Assembly (NCBI GenBank): GCA_002328075.1
Contig: DCVT01000018.1
Location: 1 to 64,000 of the forward strand
DNA length: 64,000 nt
Direction of reading: 5' to 3'
Origin: Anaerolineales bacterium UBA2181
GTDB lineage: Bacteria; Chloroflexota; Anaerolineae; Promineifilales; UBA4811
Part shown: piece by piece, positions 1-7,855 of the stretch
How positions within the stretch are numbered: position 1 is the first letter of the stretch
Layout of the letters: each line of letters starts with the position of its first letter
Program-made: the position numbers and the translations under genes
The notes under the pieces: model-generated
What the model was told of the DNA's origin: nothing
Database searches by the model: none
The model's input: only the letters and a program-made list of their open reading frames with translations

Positions 1-654
1 CTAGGATCTGCGCACAATCCCCTGCTTCCAGGCGAAAACCGCCGCCTGGGTGCGGTCGGCCAGGTGCAGTTTGCTCAGGATGTTGCTCACGTGTCCCTTG
101 ACGGTATTCTCGCTGATCACCAGCCGCTCGGCAATCTCGCCATTGCACAACCCTTCGGCGATCAGGCGGAGAACTTGCATCTCCCGGTCGGTGAGCTCGG
201 TGAAGGGGTTCAACTCCTGGTGCCGGGTCCCGCATAGCTCGTGAATCACTCGCGCGGCTACCTGCGGGTGCAAGGTCGCCTCGCCACGGGCGGCCCGGCG
301 AATTGCCTCGGCCAAGTCTTCCATCTTGACGTCCTTGAGCATGTACGAGATGGCCCCCGCCTGCAAGGCGGGAAAGATGTGCTCGTCCTGGTGATACGAG
401 GTGAGTACCACAATCTGCGTCCGGGGGCTGGCCGCCTTGACGCGGCGGGTTGCCTCCACACCGTCCATTCCGGGCATCACCAGGTCCATCAGGGCCACGT
501 CGGGCACCGTCTCCAGGGCCAGCTCCACGGCCGTCTCGCCCGACTCCGCCTCGCCCACCACGGCGAAATCTGCCAGCGCGCTCAGGTAGGCATGCACACC
601 CTGGCGCACCACGTCGTGGTCATCCACCACCAGCACGGTTATCGGATGGCCCAT
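1..654 (-). CDS. NarL/FixJ-type response regulator
   Basis: This is a DNA-binding response regulator of 217 aa. The N-terminal receiver domain (about residues 5-120) shows the acidic pair DD at 11-12, the likely phospho-acceptor D57 in the context ALMDLVMPGMDG, and the conserved Lys in SYMLKD. A LuxR-type helix-turn-helix follows (about 150-215; TDREMQVLRLIAEG, ISENTVKGHVSNIL). I chose the ATG at 654 because AGGAGG lies 5 nt upstream; a longer reading frame to 735 would run into the kinase gene and has no comparable ribosome site. The gene lies 17 bp after the sensor kinase stop, so the two form one operon and presumably one phosphorelay. The stop codon TAG sits at the very edge of the window, so the gene is complete. 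The input signal and targets cannot be read from the sequence. Confidence 0.95.
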   Translation of the reverse strand: MGHPITVLVVDDHDVVRQGVHAYLSALADFAVVGEAESGETAVELALETVPDVALMDLVMPGMDGVEATRRVKAASPRTQIVVLTSYHQDEHIFPALQAGAISYMLKDVKMEDLAEAIRRAARGEATLHPQVAARVIHELCGTRHQELNPFTELTDREMQVLRLIAEGLCNGEIAERLVISENTVKGHVSNILSKLHLADRTQAAVFAWKQGIVRRS

Positions 655-671
655 GGCAACCTCCTGCGCTG

Positions 672-2198
672 CTAACCCGGGCATCGAACCGACACCCGAG
701 TGCCCCGGCCCATCGTGCTCTCCACGACCAGGCAACCGTCCAGCAACTCGGCCCGCTCCCGCATCGATCGCAACCCCATGCCCGGCAGGTTGTCTCGCAA
801 CTCGAAACCCCGGCCGTCATCCGCAAAGCTGAGCGTCAGCTCGGTGGCATTGAAGCTCAGCAGCACGGCGACGGACCGCGCTCCACTGTGCCGGGAGATG
901 TTGGCCAGCGCCTCCTGGGCTATGCGAAACAACGTCCGCTCCACCTCCAGTCGCAGCGGCCGTTCACCCTGGACTCGCACGTCCACCGCGATCTCATTCT
1001 TCTGGGCCCAATCCAGAGCGTATTCCCGCAGCGAGCGTGCCAAACCGGTACCGGTCTGCGTCGCCGGGCGCAGTTCCTGAATCAGATGAGTCAGCTCCTG
1101 GCGCACCTCGTCCACCAGCGCCTCGGCCTCGACCAGGTGCCGTTCGGCCGCCGCGGGCTGGCTGCGAAACAGCGCCCGTGCCGCGGCCAGTTGCGCCGAA
1201 GCGGCAAATGCCTGCTGCTTGGCGCTATCGTGCAGGTCACGTGCCAGGCGATTGCGCTCCTCCAGAACCGACATCTCTTGTCTCTTGTCCAGCAGGGTCT
1301 CCAACCGCTGCGCCATGGTGTTCAGATCCCGCCCCAACTGACCCACCTCGTCGCCGTTCACATCCGTCACATAGACCGTAAAGTCACCCTGGCTCCAGGC
1401 CTTGGCGGATCCGGACAATCGGTGAAAACGACCCACCAGATTGCGAGCGGTCATCGAGCCAAACACGGTGCCCATCAGGGCCGCCACCAGGGTGAAGCCT
1501 AACAGGCTGTACCCAAGCGGTTGCGCCATCTCGCCCAGCGTCCACAGCGACGCGGGAAGCGCATTCGTGGCAAACCCCACTGCGCCAAGAACCTGCTGCC
1601 CGCGGGTGTCCATAATCGGAATGACGGCTACCAGCCGATTGTCGGGCTTGTGGATGGTGTAAAACCCGCGCGAACCGTCCTCGGCCGCCAGCGCCGCCTC
1701 CAATGGCAGCGCCAGCCCCGGGACAAGATCTGCGTCAAAAGGCCGGTCCAAGTAGGCCCGATCCACCAGGTCGGCCGGAACCGTTTCCAGCACCACCCCA
1801 TTGGCATCGAGGAGATACAGCTGCAACTCGCTGTTGACCCGCACGTTTAACTGGAGATTGCCCAGTAGCGAGACGGGTGTGGCGCTGATCATCACCCCCT
1901 GGACTCTTTTCAGCCAATCGGTCTCTTCCTTGATATCCTGCGGACCTGAGAGAAGGTAATCGCGCGCCACCGGCACTACCTGGCTGGTGATGTCCTGAAT
2001 CAACAGCCGTGGGGTCAAGCGCGATTTGATGGTCAGATAGGTTGTTCCGCCGAGCAGGAGCAGCAGTTCAACCCCCAGAAGCGCCCCCACGCTTACCAGT
2101 GCATAACTCAACGTGAGCTTCCACCTCAGCCTCCGGAACCAGGCCACCGGAGGGTCATTTGTGCTCTTGATCGCCATGCCCAAGTCGATAGGAATCAT
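672..2198 (-). CDS. Membrane sensor histidine kinase, HAMP + HisKA_3
   Basis: This is a sensor kinase of 508 aa, the expected partner of the NarL-type regulator just downstream. Two membrane helices (about residues 29-50 and 226-248) enclose an extracytoplasmic sensing region of about 175 aa. They are followed by a HAMP linker (about 250-302), a HisKA_3 dimerisation segment with phospho-acceptor H323 (LARDLHDSAKQQ), and a GHKL ATPase domain (FADDGRGFE, GMGLRSMRERAELL). The DLHDxxKQ H-box and GMGLRSMRERA box are typical of the NarX/DesK/LiaS class. A second ATG at 2177 (MAIKS) is an equally plausible start; neither has a strong ribosome site. I do not recognise the sensor domain, so the stimulus is unknown. 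Confidence 0.93.
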   Translation of the reverse strand: MIPIDLGMAIKSTNDPPVAWFRRLRWKLTLSYALVSVGALLGVELLLLLGGTTYLTIKSRLTPRLLIQDITSQVVPVARDYLLSGPQDIKEETDWLKRVQGVMISATPVSLLGNLQLNVRVNSELQLYLLDANGVVLETVPADLVDRAYLDRPFDADLVPGLALPLEAALAAEDGSRGFYTIHKPDNRLVAVIPIMDTRGQQVLGAVGFATNALPASLWTLGEMAQPLGYSLLGFTLVAALMGTVFGSMTARNLVGRFHRLSGSAKAWSQGDFTVYVTDVNGDEVGQLGRDLNTMAQRLETLLDKRQEMSVLEERNRLARDLHDSAKQQAFAASAQLAAARALFRSQPAAAERHLVEAEALVDEVRQELTHLIQELRPATQTGTGLARSLREYALDWAQKNEIAVDVRVQGERPLRLEVERTLFRIAQEALANISRHSGARSVAVLLSFNATELTLSFADDGRGFELRDNLPGMGLRSMRERAELLDGCLVVESTMGRGTRVSVRCPG

Positions 2199-2275
2199 CC
2201 AACTACCCGGCCGCCCGCACCGATATTATACCTTACTTGCGCCGTCCATACCGTGTTCGACCTCGCCGCTATAGC

Positions 2276-2303
2276 AGTAGGTCACGCGTGTGCGTGACCT
2301 ACT
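2276..2303. terminator. Perfect 12-bp inverted repeat between operons
   Basis: AGTAGGTCACGC, a GTGT loop and GCGTGACCTACT form a perfect 12-bp stem. It lies 28 bp after the stop of the peptide transporter operon and 77 bp before the kinase start, both on the minus strand. No T-run follows on either strand, so it is either a U-tract-less terminator or a dimeric operator for the kinase/regulator pair. Confidence 0.5.
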
Positions 2304-2331
2304 GGAGAAGGATGGAACCGGACCCTGCGGC

Positions 2332-3285
2332 CTACCGCGCGCCACGCATGGTAGGGTCAAGTGCATCACGCAGGCCATCGCCAATGACATACAGGCAGAG
2401 CACCGTGATGGTGATGAACAAGCCAGGCCAGATGACCAGGTGTGGCCCAAGCGTAAAGTAGGAGGTCGCCTTGTTGAGCATATTGCCCCAGGTGGCCGTG
2501 GGCGGTTGGACGCCCAATCCCAGGAAACTCAGAGCCGACTCGATCAGGATCACTCCGCCGATCACCTGCGCCGAAAAGATGATCACCACCGGGATCACGT
2601 TGGGCAGGATATGTCGCGAGATCAACACCCAGGTGGGAGTCCCGATGGCGTGCGCGGCAGTCACATACTCCATCCCCTTTACCTGGAAAATCTGGCCGCG
2701 CACGATCCGGCTGATGTTGGTCCAGCTGATCAGACCGACAAAGATGGTAAGCGTGGTAGCGTTGGGTTTGAACAGCAAGGCGACGATCAGCAACAGCAGG
2801 ATGAACGGGACCGAATTGATCGTGTTGATGAACCACATGATCACATCGTCCACCAGCCGGCCATAATAGCCTGCCAGGGTGCCCACTGCCATGCCCAACG
2901 TGAGAATGATGATGGCAGCGAAAAAGCCGATGCCCAACGAGACTCTTCCGCCATACAACAGCCGCGCCAACTGGTCGCGCCCCACTTCGTCCACCCCCAG
3001 GATATGTTCCCGACTGGGCCCCTCGAACGAGATGAACGGGTCGGTGTCGGTGGGGCTCACACCAAGCCGGTTGGTGATCGGGCCGGCCAGAGCCACACAG
3101 AGGAGGGCCATGACCAACAACACCGCGAATGCAGACAGGGTCAGCCGGTCGCGCCTCAGCGCGTAGAAGGCGGTTGCCCAATACCCGGGCGACTCGCGTT
3201 CCAGATCGATCCGCGCCTGCCGGGCCCGGGCCCGTTGGCTTGCGCTGCTCACTCCGGCGATCACGCTCTGTTCAAGTTCTGCCAT
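2332..3285 (-). CDS. Peptide ABC transporter permease, DppC/OppC type
   Basis: This inner-membrane permease of 317 aa belongs to the binding-protein-dependent transport family for di/oligopeptides or nickel. The N-terminal ~30 aa is cytoplasmic, followed by a first helix (LSAFAVLLVMALLCVALAG), a periplasmic loop with HILGVDEVGRDQLARLLYG, typical of the DppC class, and a five-helix core. The EAA-type loop that contacts an ATPase is visible as YVTAAHAIGTPTWVLISRHILPN. It is the last gene of the operon; the upstream permease stops 13 bp earlier. No ATPase gene follows, so the pump must borrow ATPases encoded elsewhere. The exact substrate cannot be assigned. Confidence 0.93.
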   Translation of the reverse strand: MAELEQSVIAGVSSASQRARARQARIDLERESPGYWATAFYALRRDRLTLSAFAVLLVMALLCVALAGPITNRLGVSPTDTDPFISFEGPSREHILGVDEVGRDQLARLLYGGRVSLGIGFFAAIIILTLGMAVGTLAGYYGRLVDDVIMWFINTINSVPFILLLLIVALLFKPNATTLTIFVGLISWTNISRIVRGQIFQVKGMEYVTAAHAIGTPTWVLISRHILPNVIPVVIIFSAQVIGGVILIESALSFLGLGVQPPTATWGNMLNKATSYFTLGPHLVIWPGLFITITVLCLYVIGDGLRDALDPTMRGAR

Positions 3286-3298
3286 GGTCGGTTCTCGC

Positions 3299-4321
3299 TC
3301 AACTCAAGCTGACGCGCGGGTCGATCACGCCATAGAGCACATCGGACAGCAGGTTGCCCAGGATGACTCCAACGGCGCCAATGACAAAGCCGGCCAGGAT
3401 GACCGGATAATCCCGCTGAAAGTTGGCATTCACAAACAGCCGCCCCAGTCCGGGCCAGGACCAGACGGTCTCGGTGATCACCGCGCCGCCGACCAGGCCC
3501 GTGAGCGTGGGGCCCAGTAGGGTTGCCAGGGGTATGAGTGCGTTCCTCAGCGCGTGGCGAAAGTGAATGGTCCGTTCGCGCAAACCCCGGGCGCGGGCCG
3601 AGCGGATGTAATCCTGCCGGATGACCTCCAGGACCTGGGTTCGCATCAGCCGGGACACGCTGGCGATCGGGCCGGTGGCCAGCACCAGCGCCGGCGGCAG
3701 CAGATGAATCAGCCGGTCCATCAGATCCGATCCGCGGGACGAGCCGGCGGTGAGGGTGTACATACCGCCAGATGGAATGGCGGGCAGCCCCCACTCTCGG
3801 AATTTGACCGCAAACAGCAGGATCACCACCAGGCTCAGCCAGAATCCCGGCACGGCGTTGAGGACCACCGAGAGGACCCGTGATAGGCTGTCGAATAGCC
3901 TGCCCCGCTTGACAGCGGCATAGACGCCGATGGGCACGCCGACCAGGTACCCAATCACGGTGGCCGTGCCGGTGAGGAGCAGCGTCGCGCCCAGCCGCTC
4001 ACTGATCATCTGGAGCACCGGCCGCTTTTCGTTGAGCGAGTTGCCAAAGTCGCCCCGCAGTATACCGCGCCGAGGGAGCAGATCCGGATCGCGCCTCCAC
4101 TCGTTGCCAATCAGCCAGCTCACATACTGAGCCAGAATCGGCTCGTCCACTCCCAACCGCCGGCGCAGTTCCTCACGCGCTGCTTTGCTGATATTCGGGT
4201 CAAAAGTCTGCTGAAGCACCGGGTCCCCGGGCGCCGAGTGGACGATGAAGAAGGTGAGCAGGGTGATTCCGAAAAAAGTAGGAATGGCCTGGAGTAAACG
4301 TCGCAGCAGGTAGCGCGTCAT
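3299..4321 (-). CDS. Peptide ABC transporter permease, DppB/OppB type
   Basis: This is a permease of 340 aa that pairs with the DppC-type subunit to form the translocation pore. It starts with the classic MTRYLLRRLLQAIPTFFG helix. It carries the periplasmic PGDPVLQQTFDPN segment of the DppB family, a five-helix core, and the EAA loop DYIRSARARGLRERTIHFRHALRN that docks an ATPase. The ATG has AAGGAG 6 nt upstream. It lies 83 bp downstream of the binding lipoprotein gene and 13 bp upstream of the second permease, so the three are one transcription unit. Family assignment is firm; substrate specificity is not known. Confidence 0.93.
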   Translation of the reverse strand: MTRYLLRRLLQAIPTFFGITLLTFFIVHSAPGDPVLQQTFDPNISKAAREELRRRLGVDEPILAQYVSWLIGNEWRRDPDLLPRRGILRGDFGNSLNEKRPVLQMISERLGATLLLTGTATVIGYLVGVPIGVYAAVKRGRLFDSLSRVLSVVLNAVPGFWLSLVVILLFAVKFREWGLPAIPSGGMYTLTAGSSRGSDLMDRLIHLLPPALVLATGPIASVSRLMRTQVLEVIRQDYIRSARARGLRERTIHFRHALRNALIPLATLLGPTLTGLVGGAVITETVWSWPGLGRLFVNANFQRDYPVILAGFVIGAVGVILGNLLSDVLYGVIDPRVSLS

Positions 4322-4404
4322 GGCGACTCCTTGCGGTCGTGGTCAGGGCATGGTGGGGACAGGGCGGTCAACCCCGTCCCACACCACGCAGTCTAGGGGA
4401 GGAT

Positions 4405-6219
4405 TCACTCCTGGATATACCACTCGTACATGTTGGACCGGAACTCCCACGGGCCCGGATCCATGCCAACGATGCGCTTGTTGAAAACCAGGATCCGTCG
4501 CGGCACATACAAAAAGTCGTATGGCTGGTCGGCGTATATCTGGTCCTGGATTTCCCGGTAAAGGGCGCCTCGCTCATCGAAGGAACAGCCTGGAACCGTC
4601 TTGGCCTGCTTGAGCAGCGCGTCTACTATAGGATTGTAGTAGGAGACAAAGTTGAACCCAGCATCGGGCAGGTCGTTCTGCGAGGCGAACAGACCCTCGT
4701 CGTCGGGGTCGCTGCCGGTGTTGGTCCAGCCGACAATGCACATGTCGAACTGCTGCCCGACTATGGTGCCCAGGAAGGCGTTCCACTCCATGGCTTCGAA
4801 CGTGATGTCAAAGCCGACCTTGCCCAGTTGGTCCTGGACGATGACGCCAATGCTCTCCCGGGTCTCATTGCCGGCATTGGTGATGAGCGTCAGCTTGAGG
4901 GGTGCCCCTTCTTCCGCGTACAGACAGCCGTGGCACTCGCGAATTCCGTCGCCGTCCTGGTCCAGCCAGCCGGCCTCGTCGAGAAGCGCGGCGGCTTGCT
5001 CCGGGCTGTAAGCGCGAGGCTCTAGCGCATCATTGTATGCCCACTCGATGATGGGGATGACATTGGCCTGCACCGGCGCGCCCTGGCCAAAGATCACGCG
5101 CGAGATGATGGCGTTCCGGTCCACGGCGTAAACAATCGCATGCCTCACCTGGACGTCGCTCAGGATCTCATGGATGCCGTGGTCTTCGTTGAGCGTACCA
5201 TCCTCGTTCTGCCGAGGTTGCGGGTTTTCCGGATCACCCATGTTGTAACCGATATAGACGTACCCATCGTCAAAGTACTTGTAGATGCCGACGCTCTCCA
5301 GCATCTCCATCTCCACCAGGTACTTGGGGTCCACGCCGTCAAAGAGGTCTACCTCACCCGTCTTGAGCTGCTGGACGCCCACCGTTGCATTGGGCACGAT
5401 CTTGTAGATCCAACCGTCCAGGTGTGGGGCGCCTCGCCAGTAGTTGGGGTTGCGCACCAGGGTGACGTGGTCGTCCTTGACCCACTCTTTGAACAGAAAG
5501 GGGCCATTGCTGACCGTGGGGCTGGTGTTCAGGGCGTTTTCCTGGATGTCTGTAAAGTCGTCCTTGTACATGTGCGCCGGCAACCAGCCGAGCCCCAGTT
5601 CCGATAGCGCCGCGCAGTTGAGCTCTGAATAGACGATCTCGACAGTCATGTCGTCGATCAGGTTGATCTCGGCGATGTACTCCACATTGCTGAGCCGGGG
5701 CGAGTCCAGACTACCCTCCTTCAACGCCCGGTAGGTAAAGACAAAATCCTTGCCGGTGACCTGGGTGCCATCCGACCAGTACACGCCATCGCGTATCGTG
5801 AAGGTGAATACCAAGCCGTCATCTGAGACGGTCCAGCCCTCAGTCAAGTCCGGGATCAACTCTCCGGAAAATGGATCTTCCTCGAGGGCGGCACCGAACA
5901 ACTGCTCGTGGACGTCGGCCGAAGCCGAATCGTTGGAGAGAATCGGGTTCAGGATCTTGGCGTCGGAGAAAGAGACCTCGGTGACCCAGCCTCCCTGCGG
6001 CACAGGCGGGGGTGTGGGAGTCACCTCCACCACCACCTGTTCCGTGACGACGCGCGTGACCTCTACTGGTTTTCCTTCCACCTGGACGACCTCGGTCACC
6101 ACCACCTCTTTTTCTACAAGCTGAGTGACCACCACCTGTTTCTCAACCACCTCAGGTTCACAGGCCGCCAGGACCAGGCCTGCCAGAACCAAAAACGCCA
6201 CTACGGCAATCCGCTTCAT
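4405..6219 (-). CDS. Peptide-binding lipoprotein, SBP family 5
   Basis: This extracellular solute-binding lipoprotein of 604 aa delivers peptides to the two permeases downstream. The N-terminus is a lipoprotein signal ending in GLVLAACEP (lipidated Cys at about residue 20). A low-complexity tether of VVVT/EVVVTEVV repeats follows, then a TPTPPP linker. The mature domain shows family 5 hallmarks such as LTEGWTVSDDGLVFTFTIRDGVYWSDG and VRHAIVYAVDRNAII. The tether is of the kind seen in Chloroflexota binding proteins. The ATG has AGGAGGAG about 9 nt upstream. Only 44 bp separate it from the small gene after the ECF sigma factor, so read-through from that unit is possible. Confidence 0.95.
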   Translation of the reverse strand: MKRIAVVAFLVLAGLVLAACEPEVVEKQVVVTQLVEKEVVVTEVVQVEGKPVEVTRVVTEQVVVEVTPTPPPVPQGGWVTEVSFSDAKILNPILSNDSASADVHEQLFGAALEEDPFSGELIPDLTEGWTVSDDGLVFTFTIRDGVYWSDGTQVTGKDFVFTYRALKEGSLDSPRLSNVEYIAEINLIDDMTVEIVYSELNCAALSELGLGWLPAHMYKDDFTDIQENALNTSPTVSNGPFLFKEWVKDDHVTLVRNPNYWRGAPHLDGWIYKIVPNATVGVQQLKTGEVDLFDGVDPKYLVEMEMLESVGIYKYFDDGYVYIGYNMGDPENPQPRQNEDGTLNEDHGIHEILSDVQVRHAIVYAVDRNAIISRVIFGQGAPVQANVIPIIEWAYNDALEPRAYSPEQAAALLDEAGWLDQDGDGIRECHGCLYAEEGAPLKLTLITNAGNETRESIGVIVQDQLGKVGFDITFEAMEWNAFLGTIVGQQFDMCIVGWTNTGSDPDDEGLFASQNDLPDAGFNFVSYYNPIVDALLKQAKTVPGCSFDERGALYREIQDQIYADQPYDFLYVPRRILVFNKRIVGMDPGPWEFRSNMYEWYIQE

Positions 6220-6263
6220 GTTGTTTTACTCCTCCTGAAAACGCCGGTTAATTTCGACAACGG

Positions 6264-6473
6264 TCAATTCTTGCAGCGGTCGCGATTGGATAGCGAGACG
6301 GGCCACCTCCTTTTTTCGGCCTCCAGGCGGTGCCGTATCCGGCACCACACAACCGGTCTTGGCGCAGCGTGGCCGACCATGCTGGCCAAAGCGCGTGTCA
6401 CCGCGGCATCCAGCCCGTCGACGTCGACAACCGGCCGGACCGCCCGGGGCGTCGCTGGGCTAGGAGCGCGCAT
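6264..6473 (-). CDS. Small protein overlapping ECF sigma gene; possible anti-sigma partner
   Basis: This is a 69-aa reading frame that starts inside the last codons of the sigma factor gene (14-bp overlap) behind a strong ribosome site (GGAGGTG, 5 nt before ATG). That argues that it is a real, translationally coupled gene. The middle part (VTRALASMVGHAAPRPVVW followed by a basic RIRHRLEAEKRRW helix) resembles the short amphipathic N-terminal segments of anti-sigma factors coded next to ECF sigmas. There is no zinc-binding HxxxCxxC motif and no membrane helix, so it cannot be a complete classical anti-sigma. It could be a reduced regulator or a decayed remnant. The function is inferred from position only. 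Confidence 0.55.
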   Translation of the reverse strand: MRAPSPATPRAVRPVVDVDGLDAAVTRALASMVGHAAPRPVVWCRIRHRLEAEKRRWPVSLSNRDRCKN

Positions 6474-7044
6474 GGTTCACCTCCGGAGCGACTGCCATCA
6501 TCCGTTGGAGAGATTCCCGGCCGTAGTAAAGCCGGGACTTGACTGTCCCCACCGGGCAGTCCAGCAACGTGGCGATCTCTTTGAGGCTGCAGGAATTGAG
6601 GTAGTAGAGAGCCATGGTGGACGACTGCGGAAAGCTCAGCGCGGCGACCGCTTCCAACACCTGCTCGTTCAATTCGTTCAGTTCGACCTTGCGCTCCGGG
6701 CAGATGTCGTCCGGGCAGGGTACCCACTCCAGCAGGTCGTCCGCCGGAGTCTCCCACCGATCAGCCCGCGCCGCCCAGCTGTAGGCCAAATTGACCGCCA
6801 TGCGGTAGAGCCAGGGCCGAAATGGCCGGCGCGTATCAAAGCGCCCCGAAAACCGGTGCAATCGCAGGAAACAGTCCTGGAGGATATCTTCGGCAGCTGC
6901 GGGATCGCGCGTGACCGCCAGCAAGGTGCGAAATACGGGCATCCAATGTCGCTCGTACAGCGCGCCCAACGCCTCCAGGTCGCCTTCCTTCAGCTGGGTC
7001 ATAAGTTGCTGATCGCTGGGGGTTACCGTCGTGAGCTCGTCCAT
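6460..7044 (-). CDS. ECF-type RNA polymerase sigma factor
   Basis: This is an extracytoplasmic-function sigma factor of 194 aa. Region 2 (about residues 25-95) includes DILQDCFLRLHRFSGRFDTRR and FRPWLYRMAVNLAYSW. Region 4 (about 130-185) includes LSFPQSSTMALYYLNSCSLKEIA and CPVGTVKSRLYYGRESL, the promoter -35 reading helix. I prefer the ATG at 7044 (MDELTTV), which has AGGA 8 nt upstream; ATGs at 7065 and 7092 are also in frame but have poorer ribosome sites. It overlaps the small downstream gene, as sigma/anti-sigma pairs often do. The peptide transporter operon follows on the same strand, so it may be a target or a co-transcribed unit. Confidence 0.92.
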   Translation of the reverse strand: MDELTTVTPSDQQLMTQLKEGDLEALGALYERHWMPVFRTLLAVTRDPAAAEDILQDCFLRLHRFSGRFDTRRPFRPWLYRMAVNLAYSWAARADRWETPADDLLEWVPCPDDICPERKVELNELNEQVLEAVAALSFPQSSTMALYYLNSCSLKEIATLLDCPVGTVKSRLYYGRESLQRMMAVAPEVNHARS

Positions 7045-7506
7045 GGCGTCGTTCCTGACGAACATGATAACCGCCGCCGGGCGCGGCGACACGCGTCCAG
7101 GGGGTGGTTCGCCCCCCTACCCCAGAAGGGTTTTGGCCTATGGCGACCGCGTAACTGGGTCGCCGGCCGACACCAAGGGTGACCACGAGGGACCTGGACC
7201 GGCGTCTCGACGCCAGCAGGGCCGCTCGACCGGCCGGCCTACTCGAGAGCAGGACACCATCTCACAGTCCTGACGTCAGACCAACCTTGCCCCGATGGTG
7301 ACGAGACAACAGGTGCCTCCCGTGCGGCCGCCACTCAACCGCGACTCGCCGCACATCGGTTCCATCCATTGGCACCGTTGGCTGTTGCCCCCGCCCGTCG
7401 TCAGAATGCGTGACAAATGACACTATGCCGGCCGGACGACCACGTTTATACTTTCCATGTTTCCGGCTACCCGGATACATGGATGAGCGGATACATCAGG
7501 ACCGGC
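7045..7506. other. Divergent non-coding region between sigma factor and ArsR genes
   Basis: About 460 bp separate the two divergent starts. I see a GGGGG/CCCCC hairpin near 7098-7115, close to the sigma gene, and a GGCGTC/GACGCC hairpin near 7199-7212. The arsR promoter and operator lie at the right end (7447-7496). The middle 200 bp shows no convincing gene. Confidence 0.5.
7447..7496 (+). promoter_or_regulatory. -10 box and palindromic operator of the arsR-like gene
   Basis: A TATACT -10 box (7447-7452) is followed immediately by an imperfect palindrome, ATGTTTCCGG-CTAC-CCGGATACAT (7457-7480, 9 of 10 arm positions paired). A third half-site, GCGGATACAT, follows in direct orientation (7487-7496). 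It ends 10 bp before the regulator's ATG, the usual position for an autorepressing ArsR-family operator. No clear -35 box is visible. Confidence 0.6.
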
Positions 7507-7839
7507 ATGCAGACCGTCACGTACCAGGAGGCGCAACTCCTACATAGCCAGTGTTGCCAGGCCATCTCCGACCCAACTCGCATCTGTATCGTGTACGCAC
7601 TGAACGAATGCGAACGGAACGTCACTGAACTGGCCGAGTACCTCCAAACCCCTCAATCGACGGTATCCCGCCACCTCAAGGAGCTCCTGAACCGCGGCAT
7701 GGTTCACAGCCGCCGCGACGGCCCGGCCGTGATTTACTCGCTCACCGATGACCGTATAATCCAGGCGCTGGATACAATGCGCGCGGTGCTGGCCGACCTG
7801 CTCCGCACCCGCGCACAATGGGTCGATATCGTCTCTTGA
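7507..7839 (+). CDS. ArsR-family winged-helix transcriptional repressor
   Basis: This is a small DNA-binding repressor of 110 aa. The fold is recognisable from ISDPTRICIVYALNECERNVTELAEYLQTPQSTVSRHLKELLNRGMVHSRRDGPAVIYSL, that is helix 1, the recognition helix (TPQSTVSRHLKEL) and the wing. Only a CC pair (LHSQCCQA) precedes helix 2, and the ArsR metal motif ELCVCDL is absent, so metal sensing is uncertain; redox or metabolite sensing is as likely. I chose the ATG at 7507 (MQTVTYQEA) because earlier in-frame starts lie within the promoter/operator. It ends 16 bp before the oxidoreductase gene and is probably its local repressor. Confidence 0.88.
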   Translation: MQTVTYQEAQLLHSQCCQAISDPTRICIVYALNECERNVTELAEYLQTPQSTVSRHLKELLNRGMVHSRRDGPAVIYSLTDDRIIQALDTMRAVLADLLRTRAQWVDIVS

Positions 7840-7855
7840 TTACTTGGAGGTCTCT

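Noticed and set aside
450..1502. Long plus-strand frame opposite the response regulator/kinase genes
   Set aside because: The composition (Pro/Arg/His-rich) is that of antisense reading of a GC-rich gene. Similar long antisense frames occur opposite nearly all genes here.
5908..7182. A 424-codon plus-strand frame opposite the lipoprotein and sigma genes
   Set aside because: It lies antisense to two well-supported genes and has no domain pattern.
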